Source: Bacteroides reticulotermitis JCM 10512 (GTDB taxonomy: Bacteria; Bacteroidota; Bacteroidia; Bacteroidales; Bacteroidaceae). Taken from it: 64,000 bases of DNA. Position numbers and translations under genes: made by a program. The stretch covers positions 62,001 through 126,000 of the forward strand of contig NZ_BAIV01000012.1 of assembly GCF_000517545.1 (NCBI RefSeq). The letters run 5' to 3'. The notes beneath the pieces were generated by a model, which ran no database searches, was not told where the DNA came from, and saw only the letters and a list, made by a program, of their open reading frames with translations. This document shows positions 1 to 10,118 of this stretch, piece after piece (within the stretch, counting starts at the first letter, position 1; the number at the start of each line of letters is the position of its first letter).

Positions 1-275
1 AGCTGATATAAACATGATATTTTACTTCGAAATCGGTAATATGCAGGTTCTTCGTCAATTTATGTGCAAGCCTGCTTCCTTAAAGAGATGATTCCGTAGG
101 ATTGATTACTCGTTTTAAGTAAGCTGAGTACTCGTTCAGAGCAACCTGAGTAGTTAAGTGAGGTAAACCAACAGAAAGTTAAGGTAACTTAAGTACCTGA
201 GCTGAGTTACCGAAATACTTGATTCAGGTTACTTGAGTTCCAAGCTATTAATACTTGAAAAAGTAACTGTATTAG
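1..275. other. Non-coding region with degenerate ACTTGAGT-like short repeats
   Basis: I see no credible gene here. Between about 110 and 245 the sequence repeats variants of CTGAGTA, CCTGAGT, GTTACTTGAGT and their complements (TACTCG, AAGTAAC) at irregular spacing, giving a low-complexity patch just left of the repeated element that begins at 276. A 63-codon reverse-strand frame crosses 229-420, but it runs through the terminal repeat and lacks a recognisable domain, so I do not call it. Confidence 0.5.
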
Positions 276-1099
276 GGATCACTTGCAAAAGTATAGGAAT
301 CTCTCTTTTTCCCTGAGTACTGTTTAAGTTTTGACTCTTTTGGCAAACTGTACAATATCCGTGTGGCCATTCTGTGTTCCTAATTTCATCATCGGGGCAT
401 GACAGAAGCTCTTTGCACAATGATACAACACTCTTATGACTTAGTCACTTTTTTGCATATCATTCAGAATATCAACTAATTGCAATGCGCCTTCTTTTTT
501 TTTCGATCATTTTATTCTGAAGAACGATAGCTATTGCTTTCTTCCCCTCAAAACAGAACTTCCAATTCACCAAACAAGCCTTTTTAATAACCGCATCGTA
601 TGCAACGATTAGCGGATGTAAGCAGTCTTTTTCTATGTTTATTCTCTTTTATTTCCTGTCGCACCTATGTGCGACGGCTGTTCCACATTATGTGGGACAC
701 GTGTTTCACAATATGTGAGTCAGCTGTTCCACAGTTGTGGAACAGGAAATAGAATGGGCAAAAATGCTTTTTACCAGTTGTTTACTACTAGCTAGCGGGA
801 GATTTTTGCTAAGTACACAGTCTTCAGAAATCGGTATTATCTATTGAGTTGATCAGGCTGAAAAAAAGCAGACGCAATATATCAAACTATCAATCAGTCG
901 TTTACGGCAAAAAGTGATTATGACATAAGAGTGTTGTATCATTGTGTAACTCGCTTAAATTGCGTATTTTGCCGGTTAATTAGTTTGTAGATGCAGGCTA
1001 TATTCCTAGATTTCAGTTAAGGGGAATGATGAATATTCTCTTATTATTGTATAGATTAATAAGATTCAGGCGTAATCCCCATACTTTTGAAAGTGATCC
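276..1099. repeat. Repeated non-coding element, copy 1, with nested inverted repeats
   Basis: The ends are 25-base inverted repeats (276-300 against 1075-1099, 22 of 25 paired; core ACTTGCAAAAGTAT). Inside lies a perfect 23-base inverted repeat (416-438 against 924-946), extended imperfectly by GTCACTTTTTTGC near 444-456 and GCAAAAAGTGAT near 907-918. The core from about 445 to 923 is closely similar to 55034-55514 in this window, including blocks around GCAATGCGCCTTC, GTTTACTACT and ATCGGTATTATCTATTGAG. Four tandem mini-palindromes sit at 658-743. There is no transposase or other long reading frame. It could be a non-autonomous mobile element, an invertible segment or a structured RNA gene; the sequence does not decide between these. 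Compared with copy 2 it has about 100 extra bases between 301 and 415. Confidence 0.75.
658..743. repeat. Four tandem mini-palindromes (copy 1 array)
   Basis: Units start at 658, 680, 703 and 726, about 22-23 bases apart. Their arms are GTCGCAC/GTGCGAC, GTTCCAC/GTGGGAC, GTTTCAC/GTGAGTC and GTTCCAC/GTGGAAC around AT-rich centres. The array is bracketed by ATTTCCT (651-657) and its complement AGGAAAT (744-750). Each unit could form a short hairpin in DNA or RNA. The unit count and spacing are kept in copy 2 at 55249-55335. Confidence 0.85.
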
Positions 1100-1374
1100 T
1101 TGGATACCCCACTATCAAGAAAGTATGAGCATTGTATTAACCTGAGAAACATCAGCTTACACCAAGAGATGATTTGATCAGATCTCCGATTACATTTAAT
1201 CACCCGTAAGCGCAGATTCACAAAGTTTTACGTACAATCCACCTAAAATTACCTGTGACCGAATAATAAAGCATGTTATGATGAAAAAACTTTCGTTTTA
1301 TACAGATCGATCAGTATATAGGTTCAGTTCATCCCCTTAATTTTACATTAATCCGGTACAGGATAGATATAAAA
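1100..1374. other. Non-coding stretch, nothing recognised
   Basis: No gene, tRNA, clear promoter or repeat is visible between the right end of the repeated element and the terminator of the glycosidase operon. Confidence 0.4.
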
Positions 1375-1411
1375 AGAAAGGGCCGTCCCCAAAAGAGGAC
1401 AGCTCCTTTAA
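1375..1411 (-). terminator. Rho-independent terminator of the glycosidase operon
   Basis: Read on the minus strand, an imperfect hairpin AAAGGAGCTGTCC / GGGACGGCCCTTT with a TCTTTTG-type loop is followed by a T-rich run. It lies just past the stop of the last rhamnosidase gene and fits the end of the leftward operon. Confidence 0.65.
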
Positions 1412-1429
1412 ACCACATAATTATGACAA

Positions 1430-4108
1430 CTAATCCAAGCCAAACACAAAATTATAATTTCCGTCCTCTACCAGAACTGTTTTCTGCTTAACACTAACTT
1501 TCTTCTTACCCATCTTGCATGAAACAGCATTATCCGGAATACAAACCGTAGCAGTTGTTCCGACAGGAACTACCAGTTGCAAATTCAACTGATTATCTTT
1601 CAATTCCCAATTAACAGCAATAGTACCATACGGTGATTCTTTCGTAACTTTTGCCCAAGTCACTCCATTCGGAATTTGAGGATCAACATAAAAATGATGA
1701 TACCCCGGTTCAGCCTCATCGAGACGTATTCCTCCTACAGCCTGATAAAACCAGATACCAATACCATTGTAACAGTTGTGCACGCGGCTACGTTCTCCAT
1801 TCCAGTATTCCCAAGTCGCTGTTGCACCGTTATCAATCATATATAAATAGCCCGGATAATCACGCTTCTTCATCATCCGATAGAAGAAGTCCACTTGTTT
1901 GTTCTGAACAGCCCATTCTGTTAGGATGGGTACACCTACCAAGCCGACTGCAATATGCCCTTTATGTTTTTCTTCAGTAATGGATATCATATTCTCCTTC
2001 ACTCTATTGTATAAAGAATCGGGTACAACACCGACCAACATTGGATAGCACATATCCAACTGTGAACCTGTAGAGTAAATTCCCTCCTCCGCACGATAAA
2101 AAGTCTGATGTATCAGTTTATTCAGTTTTTCCTTACGGGCAGCAAACTCTTCCGCTTCTTCTTTTTTACCCAAAGTTAAGGCTGTCTTATACATAGTACT
2201 CAGGCATTCGCTGATAAAGCAGTTGTTTACCAAATCAATAGAAGCTTGATTACCCGCATCTACACCCATCGGTGCCAACCAGTCGCCAAGATACCAATCA
2301 CGATATTTAGTATCAGGCCAACGTTTCAACAAACCATCTACTGTATATTTATCTACATATTTGAACCATTCTTTCATTTGAGAATAATATTTCTCAATAA
2401 GTCGGGGGTCATTATAGCTGACGTAAGTTCGCCATGGAGCCTGTACAAAGAAGCCACACCAATAGGGTCCGCCACCACCGGCACCCGGATTAGGACCAAC
2501 GTGCGGTAAACTTCCCCCTTCACGCATCGAATCGCCCCATGTTTGTATCCAGTTTTCAAAAGTCGGGGCTACATCGTACATAGCCTGCAAAGAAGTAGTC
2601 GATGAGTTACCATCGCCACCATACCCTGCACGTTCCAGATGTGGGCAGTCTACCATATATCCGCTAAACGTCAGACATTTCATTGTGTATTGAATCAGGC
2701 TTTGAATAGCATTCAGATCAGCATCTGAACATTCAAAAGTAGCTGCCTGTTTGTAATCTCCATAAATCTGCAAAGACTTCATCCAACCGGTTTCTGGTTT
2801 TTGCGAAAGATTGGAGATGCGTACATACCGATATGCATGATGATTAAATTTATTTCTGAAGACTTCTCCTTCACGACCAGCAGATATATAGATATCACTT
2901 TCACCTTGTTTTTCAAACTCACCGTCTTTAGTCAGATTATCACTATATTCCATTGTAATTTCATGACCTTCTGGCAACACGGGCATCTGCATTTCAAACC
3001 ATCCCGTCTGAACTCTTCCCATATCTACCAACCACATATTTTCATTTGTTTTCTTGACAGAAACTGCCTGCAAGATCTCATGTATCTTGTTAACCTCGCA
3101 CATTTGAGGTGAAGCAATATGATCAGGGACTGTCACCGTTACCACAGGTGCCCATTTCATTTTATCCAAAGTCTTTGCCGAAAGATCTTTCGGCAAAATT
3201 CTACCATCTACTCTCTCACCACCAAACTGCAATGCACGCCAAGTACCTGTATCCGAATAGCCACTTTCACGCCCGTTCCATGAACGGTCAGTCTTAGTTA
3301 CTACTTCCCATTCTCCATTTTTCAGAACATCCAGTTCTGCTTTTACCAACGGTCCCTCATAAGCTGCTCCGAAAGTCGTTGTCTTATACCATCCCTGACC
3401 AAGCCAGAGTAACAGATCGTTTTCTCCCTCTTGCAGATAAGGGGTAATATCATAAGTAACAATCAACGAACGCTTACTCAAATGTGACACAGCAGGTGTA
3501 AGAACGTCTTCGCTTACTTTCTTTCCATTGACATAAATTTCGTGATAACCTAATGTATTTACATGCAGAAAAGAAGTTTCTCCCTTGGTCATTTTTACTT
3601 TTTTACGAAGGAGAGGAGCACAAATCTTGCCACCCTCGGTCGATGATCCAATATACTCACCCTGCATCTGTGGCTTATCTAAAATACCAACACCGAAACG
3701 AGCAACAGAGCTCCAGACTGAAGCTTGCTTTTTAATGTTCCAGGCACGTACTCTCCAATAACACAAAGAACGGGAAGTTAGTGGTTTCCCTTTATAGGAC
3801 ACCATTACTGAAGCCCCAGATTTTATTTTTCCGGTATTCCACAAGTCTGCCTTATCCTGCACCAACAAAAGACTATCCGAAGCCACTTGTATTTCATAAT
3901 AGGCCTGTCCGCCCTTCAGTTCTTCACCTTTCAATTTCCAACTAAAATGAGGCGTTACATTATCAATCCCTAAAGGATTAGTTAGATTTTCGCATTTTAA
4001 CTCCACCAAATGGAAAGGTGTAGTTTTCGCATTCCCATGTGCTATTATTGATAGACAACAGAAATAACAAATCAAACATAACAATCGTTTCATACTATTC
4101 ATATTCAA
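1430..4108 (-). CDS. GH78 alpha-L-rhamnosidase
   Basis: This 892-residue exported enzyme is predicted to remove terminal alpha-L-rhamnose from glycans. It shows a signal peptide (about 1-28, MKRLLCLICYFCCLSII; the true start may be the second Met at about residue 6), an N-terminal fibronectin-like module (FSWKLKGEE region), the beta-sandwich modules usual in GH78, an (alpha/alpha)6 catalytic barrel and a C-terminal beta domain. The catalytic signature is the stretch near residues 484-500, DCPHLERAGYGGDGN, a variant of the DCPxRxERxGWxGD motif that carries the acidic catalytic residues. It is the last gene of the leftward block and lies 13 bases from the next rhamnosidase, so co-transcription is likely. 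The full length matches multidomain GH78 enzymes of Bacteroides. The exact linkage cannot be read from sequence. Confidence 0.9.
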   Translation of the reverse strand: MNMNSMKRLLCLICYFCCLSIIAHGNAKTTPFHLVELKCENLTNPLGIDNVTPHFSWKLKGEELKGGQAYYEIQVASDSLLLVQDKADLWNTGKIKSGASVMVSYKGKPLTSRSLCYWRVRAWNIKKQASVWSSVARFGVGILDKPQMQGEYIGSSTEGGKICAPLLRKKVKMTKGETSFLHVNTLGYHEIYVNGKKVSEDVLTPAVSHLSKRSLIVTYDITPYLQEGENDLLLWLGQGWYKTTTFGAAYEGPLVKAELDVLKNGEWEVVTKTDRSWNGRESGYSDTGTWRALQFGGERVDGRILPKDLSAKTLDKMKWAPVVTVTVPDHIASPQMCEVNKIHEILQAVSVKKTNENMWLVDMGRVQTGWFEMQMPVLPEGHEITMEYSDNLTKDGEFEKQGESDIYISAGREGEVFRNKFNHHAYRYVRISNLSQKPETGWMKSLQIYGDYKQAATFECSDADLNAIQSLIQYTMKCLTFSGYMVDCPHLERAGYGGDGNSSTTSLQAMYDVAPTFENWIQTWGDSMREGGSLPHVGPNPGAGGGGPYWCGFFVQAPWRTYVSYNDPRLIEKYYSQMKEWFKYVDKYTVDGLLKRWPDTKYRDWYLGDWLAPMGVDAGNQASIDLVNNCFISECLSTMYKTALTLGKKEEAEEFAARKEKLNKLIHQTFYRAEEGIYSTGSQLDMCYPMLVGVVPDSLYNRVKENMISITEEKHKGHIAVGLVGVPILTEWAVQNKQVDFFYRMMKKRDYPGYLYMIDNGATATWEYWNGERSRVHNCYNGIGIWFYQAVGGIRLDEAEPGYHHFYVDPQIPNGVTWAKVTKESPYGTIAVNWELKDNQLNLQLVVPVGTTATVCIPDNAVSCKMGKKKVSVKQKTVLVEDGNYNFVFGLD

Positions 4109-4121
4109 TTTTTTAAATGAC

Positions 4122-6839
4122 CTACTTTAGAATGACAAAGTCATACGCACCCGATGATACTTCAATCCGGGCAGGATTAACTTTGTCAATGGCAATATGC
4201 CGGACATTATTTACCGGATTACCAGATTCTAGAACCGTTCTGCTCCCCCAATCAGGGACGACCACCGTCGCTGACGTATTTGCAGGTACTTCTATTTTAA
4301 GATTTAAATTGCCGCTTTCATCTATTTTCCACTCCGAACTAATCTTACCGTATAAACTATTATATGACGCTCTACAATATTTCAAATCCGATACAATCTT
4401 TGGCTCAACATAAAAATGTTTCATCCCAGGACACAATCGGTCGGGTTTTATTCCCGCCAATGAATTGTAAAACCATGCAACGACACTCCCGAACATCGGA
4501 TGACAATGTCCACATCCTTCCTCGTTTCCATCACCGCTCCATGTTTCCCATAGCGTATTATTTTTCTTATCAGCCAGATAGCCATATCCCGGAAAATCTC
4601 TTTGATTCATAAGTCTATATGCAAGGTCTGTTCTTCCGTTTTCCGTCAAGACCTTCAATAAAAGCGGAGTAGCAAGTATACCTGTGTCAAAATGATAATT
4701 GGTCTTCTTCAATAGTTCAAGCAAAGCAGCGAACACCTCTTCATGCTTTCCCTCAGGAACAAGTCCGAATGCCAATGCCAACGTATTGGCTCCTTGCTTC
4801 CCTTCCCAATAATGATGAGTTGTTTCATTATAAAAAGCGGTATTGAAGTTCTTCTTAATTGTTTGGGCAAGTAGGCGGAGATTCTTTTCGTCAGTGTGCT
4901 TATTCAGCACATTCGCTATATCTGCTACGATGCAAGTGACATGATAAAAGTATGCCGTATTCACCAACGATGCAGGAATTTCAATTATATTATTAGGCGT
5001 AGACCACTCTCCCAAACACCAACCATTCGGTTCCTCTCTCACGACTATACCTTTATCATCAATACGCGTATTAAGGTACTCAACCCAGTGTTTCATTCCA
5101 GAATAATGCTCATGCAACAGTGTAGTATCACCATAATGACGAAAATGGGCCCAAGGTATCACGACATAAGCCGATCCCCATGCAGGTCCGCCACCGCCAC
5201 CGCCAAAAGGTGCAGTATGCGGCACATAGCCTGTCACCTTATTGCTAGCATCGCTGATGTCATCTACAAACTTACTAAGAAAACGAGTCATATCATATGA
5301 GTAGAGTAGACTTTCTGTAATAACTTGCCCATCACCGGTGTAAGCCAATCTCTCACGATGTGGGTCACTACTTATTATTCCTTTGAAATTAGCATGCATC
5401 GTACGGTCATACGCTTGGCAGATATGATTAAAAAGTTCGTTAGAGCATTCAAAACTTCCCGTATTCCTGATATCCGTATAAATGGATTTCACGGATATAC
5501 TTTGCGCTAATATTTCGGCCTCCTCTGCGACCACTTCAACCTTTTTAAAAGCATGCCACGTGAATTTTGGCTCCCATTTTTCTTCACCTCCACCTTTCAG
5601 TATGTAAGTATCTTCCTGACCATAGCTCAACCCTTCATCACTGATAAAACGTAATTTTACTAAATCCCCCGCTTTGCCTTTTACAGAAAGTTCGCACCAT
5701 CCCGAAACCGTTTCGGGCAAAGTAAAGGTATACAAGGAGTCGTTTATCTGCTTGAATTGGGTATCTACCGTTTGCATAACTTTATTAAATGGTATCGTCT
5801 GCGCCTGTAAGGTACCTGTAGGAGGACGAACCGATAAGACTGATTTCCAAGTAGAGTCATCATAACCTTCCTGATTCCAAGAGCCTAACTCAAGTCGAGC
5901 ATCATAAACCTCTCCTGAAAATATAGCATCATGCAGAATCGGACCTGTAGTAGTTTTCCATGATTGATCTGAAACAATGGTCTCCTTAGTCCCGTCTTTG
6001 TACTCAATCTCTAGTTGTAATATCATTTTAGGAACATCATACCACATATGCCCTTCTACAATACGATCACGCTGATTGTACCAACCGTTACCTAAAACTA
6101 CGCCAATCACATTATGTTGTTTGCACAGACTGGAAGTGACATCAAATACATTGTAGAGTACCCTTTGTGTTGACTGGTCGTCATAATGGTACAACAGTTT
6201 TTTTAAGGTTCTTTTATCGTAATTCGTAACGGCAGGAGCCAATACCTGATCCCCTATTTTATTCCCGTTAAAGTACATCTCATAGAAGCCTAATCCACAT
6301 ATATATACGACTGCCTTTCTTACACTTTTTTTTAGTGTAAACTCTTTACGGAAATAAGGTGACGGAAATGTGAGTGTCGAATCCGGATATAAATCTTCGG
6401 TTTGCCCAATCCATTTTGCTTTCCAATCTGAAGCATTTAATAATCCCATGCCCCAACTCGATACATCACTCCATTTTGATGGGGTATTATTTTCATCCCA
6501 CACCATTACTTTCCAATATAGTTGGCTCTCAGATGATAGCTGTTTCCCTTGATATTTAACAACAGACTCTGAAGAGTCTATTTTGCCGGAATCCCAATAA
6601 TCACCTTTTCCTTTGTGAAGCTGTTTCAAATTGCCGGACACTATAATACGATAAGCCGATTGTTTTTTCCCTCTTTTTTCAGAGATCAATTGCCATTGAA
6701 GCAACGGCTGTTGACTCTCGACTACTATCGGAGCTTCCATATTGTCACAAAGCAAATTGACAATACGTATATTGTCTCTTCCGTAAATGCAAGAGGAAAA
6801 TACAATCAACAGAGAAATAGTTCCAATAAATCTATTCAT
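4122..6839 (-). CDS. GH78 alpha-L-rhamnosidase (second paralogue)
   Basis: This 905-residue exported GH78 enzyme has the same architecture as its downstream neighbour but clearly different sequence. A signal peptide spans about residues 1-20 (MNRFIGTISLLIVFSSCIYG; the Cys near its end could be a lipid attachment site). An N-terminal Ig-like module, the rhamnosidase beta domains and the (alpha/alpha)6 barrel follow, with a glycine-rich loop AFGGGGGGPAWGSAYV and the catalytic signature SSDPHRERLAYTGDGQ around residues 490-505. The C-terminal beta domain ends at the stop. Two divergent rhamnosidases in tandem suggest that two different rhamnose linkages, or successive steps on one side chain, are cleaved. 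It sits between the GH2 gene and the other GH78 in one leftward transcription unit. Confidence 0.9.
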   Translation of the reverse strand: MNRFIGTISLLIVFSSCIYGRDNIRIVNLLCDNMEAPIVVESQQPLLQWQLISEKRGKKQSAYRIIVSGNLKQLHKGKGDYWDSGKIDSSESVVKYQGKQLSSESQLYWKVMVWDENNTPSKWSDVSSWGMGLLNASDWKAKWIGQTEDLYPDSTLTFPSPYFRKEFTLKKSVRKAVVYICGLGFYEMYFNGNKIGDQVLAPAVTNYDKRTLKKLLYHYDDQSTQRVLYNVFDVTSSLCKQHNVIGVVLGNGWYNQRDRIVEGHMWYDVPKMILQLEIEYKDGTKETIVSDQSWKTTTGPILHDAIFSGEVYDARLELGSWNQEGYDDSTWKSVLSVRPPTGTLQAQTIPFNKVMQTVDTQFKQINDSLYTFTLPETVSGWCELSVKGKAGDLVKLRFISDEGLSYGQEDTYILKGGGEEKWEPKFTWHAFKKVEVVAEEAEILAQSISVKSIYTDIRNTGSFECSNELFNHICQAYDRTMHANFKGIISSDPHRERLAYTGDGQVITESLLYSYDMTRFLSKFVDDISDASNKVTGYVPHTAPFGGGGGGPAWGSAYVVIPWAHFRHYGDTTLLHEHYSGMKHWVEYLNTRIDDKGIVVREEPNGWCLGEWSTPNNIIEIPASLVNTAYFYHVTCIVADIANVLNKHTDEKNLRLLAQTIKKNFNTAFYNETTHHYWEGKQGANTLALAFGLVPEGKHEEVFAALLELLKKTNYHFDTGILATPLLLKVLTENGRTDLAYRLMNQRDFPGYGYLADKKNNTLWETWSGDGNEEGCGHCHPMFGSVVAWFYNSLAGIKPDRLCPGMKHFYVEPKIVSDLKYCRASYNSLYGKISSEWKIDESGNLNLKIEVPANTSATVVVPDWGSRTVLESGNPVNNVRHIAIDKVNPARIEVSSGAYDFVILK

Positions 6840-6977
6840 TTTGTATCAATTAAAAAGTTTTTGCAATCCATGCCCAACCATCATTGTCCATCTTTTGTAA
6901 GTCTCACTCTTTAAGTGATTAACTTAACAGGAAAACAAGTCACATAAAACGATCTTATAAATTATATAGCAGAACAA

Positions 6978-9900
6978 TTAATACGCTATATCAAGTTTAT
7001 TCTGTTCTGCCTGTCCATACTGTTTTATCAGCACGCTTGCACCCCCTTTCAACAGTTCAGGTGCAGCCTCTATATTAACCTGTTTTTCTTCACCTGGCAT
7101 CAATGTTATATAGTTATCGGACATGATGATAGGAAGTACACGTTTTTGTGTGGTCTTATTTATAAGTCTCACCCTATTAGCAAAAGCCACTGTCTTGGAA
7201 TTGTTCTTTACTACTATCTTCATCTTTCCTTCAGATAACTTTGACTTATCAACTAACTGACATGACAAATCAGTATCAGAAAGTGTATTCAATGGTGTAT
7301 AATCAAGATCTTTAAGACCATTTCTCCAATAAAAGTTTTCTGAGAGTAGGCTGCCTTTTGCATCTGTCAATTCTAATTTAATGAAATGAAGTGGAGTCAG
7401 TTCTTCTATCTTCTTTGCCGTCTCACCATAAATTTCAAACTCGAACAATGAATATCCGAACTGTGTAGCACGACTAATACCTACCAGTTTCACATAACGC
7501 GCAACTATTGGTACCAATTCTATTTGTTCCGTACCACCCTTACCTTCTTTATTGGTATAAACTGTTTTCCATTCCTTTGCATCATTTGAGACTTGCAACT
7601 CATACTTCTTAGCACAAGCAGTTTCCCATCTCAAAACAACATTTTCAACCTTCTCTTCCTGACCAAGATCAATATAAATCCATTGAGGATCCCTATACTC
7701 ACTTTCCCAACGACTTCCGAAACCTCCATCGGTAACCATTGAAGCACTCTTAGAAGCAGTTGTTGAAGAGGAAGCCACAACATTCTTTCCGTAAGCCAAA
7801 TTGAATGGATTAAAGTTTAACGTAAATGCTTCCGCAATGTTACTGCCCGCTACATCAATCTTCCTATTTTGTCCATATGAGGGAACTTCCTGTCCATTCA
7901 AGTTGTAGATGGTAGCTTTGGCAATTACCCCTTTCACGTCCTTTGCGGTCGTATTTACTGCTTTTATACTATTATCAGAGGAGTTCCATTGGATATGCAA
8001 GGGCTCACAAGCTTTTTTTGCTCCCCAATAAGCACCCGTAGGATCGTAATAATAGTCGTAGGTTTGCCACACAAAAGACGGATATGCGGGATGACTCATC
8101 CAGATCAGAATACCAGCCGCATCATTCCACATCTTATCATTCCATGCTTCATACATACCTTTCATTACTTCGATGTTCACCATTTGTGCCTTCTCGCAGA
8201 ATTCCTCCAGACCGGATGATTCTCCATACTGCGTATTCACTGTTTTTTTGTAATTAATCGGGTTAGCATTTGAAGCTTCCTTACCAAAGAAGTGCCTATT
8301 CCAAACATTATCATCTTCATTCTTCAACTGCTCATCAGTGGCAAAGGCCACCATGCCTCTTTCGGTATAAATTCTTTTATACTCTCAAAAGTCGGGAAAG
8401 TAGCTGTACCGATCTCCGTACGCAATCCGTACCCATGATCAATTCCATACAGATAAGCCGGTGTATTAAAGGCAAGATTACTACCTGAAGTCTCAAAATG
8501 ATGTTTCGGAGGTTGATTTCCCCACCAACCACTGCCTGACAGTCCATCCTGATTGGAACAGGATTTATACATCCGGTCGTTGTGATCTTCTCGGGCTACG
8601 ATTTCGCGCAAATAATTGTCCAATTCGGGTGCTGGATGTGTTTCATTAGCACCGCACCAGATAGCAATAGAAGGATGATTCCGAAGACGTTTCACTTTGT
8701 CAAGCGCATTCTCCTTAAACGCTTCCGGTTGTGCTACCTCATTATATGCTACATACAACCAGAAATCATCCCACACCATAATTCCATATTGATCGCAATA
8801 ATCATAAAACTCATCATCTGTAACACAACCTGTCCACAAACGAATCATGTTATAGTTCATTTCCTTGTGTAGTCTGATTTTCGTCTCATATTCTTTGCCA
8901 TGACAACGAAGCAGATATTCACTCATTCCCCAATTTCCACCTTTCAGATATACTTTCTGTCCGTTGATAAAGAATGTCAGAACCGGATATCCTACTACGT
9001 TATCAACCATTTTATACTCATACTTCTTGATCCCGAATGTCATTTCTTTTACATCCGAGACCTTTCCATCTACAGAACAAATCAGTTTGCAGGTGTAGAG
9101 ATTAGGTTCGCCGTATCCATTCGGCCACCAAAGTTTTGGATTATTAATTACTAGTTGAGCAAAGTCATCTTTATTAATAGATAATTTAGCTGTTGCTTCC
9201 CTTTCTACCCGGACTTCTTTAGAGAAAGTAATGTTTCCCGGCTGAATAACTCCGGTGACAACTACTGTCTTTGAGGCAGAGGAGATGTTCTTGATATCTG
9301 TTGAAATAGAAATCTCCGCTTTCTGCAAAGTCGGCAACTCAGAGCGCACCCAAGGGTCTTCCATTACCACATCTCCGGTAACCGCCAGATAAACATTACC
9401 GGTGATACCCGCCAAACGCCCCGGTACATAAGGCATCCAATCCCATCCCGCACCTGCCAAATAACTAGGACTACAAGCAACTCCATACGGGTCTTTAGCC
9501 TGACGCGTCTTCTTTTGATCGGGATCTGTTATCAAAACAGCAATTGCATTCTTTCCGGATTTGTTTACCAAATCGGTCACATCAAATTTCGAACGCAACA
9601 TATGCCCGCTCACATCTCTCGACGATGACTTTGTCCCAGATACTTTCTCACCATTAAAATAGAAATCGGCAAAACGATTCGTATTGTCGAAATGAAGCCA
9701 CATACGCTTGCCTGCTGAATAAGACGCAGGAAGTTTAAACTCCGTCCGATACCAGAAAGGGCGGTTGTAAAATGTCTCGTCTACCTTATAGATATTATCC
9801 GCATAGTTAGGATCGGGTACAACTCCAGCTTCAACATAAGCAGTAAAGACAGTGCCCGGAACAACTCCTTGAACGCAATCGGACATTTCAAATCCTGGAG

Positions 9901-10080
9901 TAGATATTTGCTCCCCAGTCATATTTTCTAAGTCAGTCTGAGGTTTCACTTCCCAGACAATCTGAGGGTTAGAGGTATTCAATGACATTATAGTACTCTG
10001 CTCTATACACCCTGTTTGGATAAGGCAGATATCGCCAACAATATAAAAGGACAAAGCTTATTCATCATGCTGTGATTCAT
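6978..10080 (-). CDS. GH2-family exo-glycosidase with F5/8 (discoidin) domain, frameshifted twice in this sequence
   Basis: The product resembles large GH2 exo-enzymes of the beta-mannosidase / exo-beta-glucosaminidase type. In order: lipoprotein signal peptide, sugar-binding domain, Ig-like beta domain, TIM barrel with the acid/base motif WCGANETHPAP (Glu near residue 474) and nucleophile motif RTEIG (Glu near residue 550), then a discoidin/CBM32-like module (positions about 7440-7800, YGKNVVASSS to FEFEIYG) and a C-terminal beta domain. Two one-base deletions break it. Near 10020-10025 the signal peptide MNKLCPFILLAISAL is separated from IQTGCIEQS; adding one base restores a lipobox. Near 8343-8346 (an AAA run on the plus strand) WWP is separated from FATDEQLKNED. 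Starts at 10080, 10068 or 10065 are possible; 10065-10068 gives the best signal peptide. Substrate specificity is not determined. Confidence 0.8.
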
Positions 10081-10118
10081 ATTTTAAAGTTACAATCAGT
10101 TGGGTAATCTTTGTTCAA

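Noticed and set aside
229..420. Reverse-strand 63-codon frame with four cysteines
   Set aside because: It crosses the left terminal repeat of the repeated element, lacks a ribosome-binding site and has no family similarity that I recognise.
658..743. CRISPR array
   Set aside because: The units are contiguous mini-palindromes with varying arms, without spacers and without cas genes.
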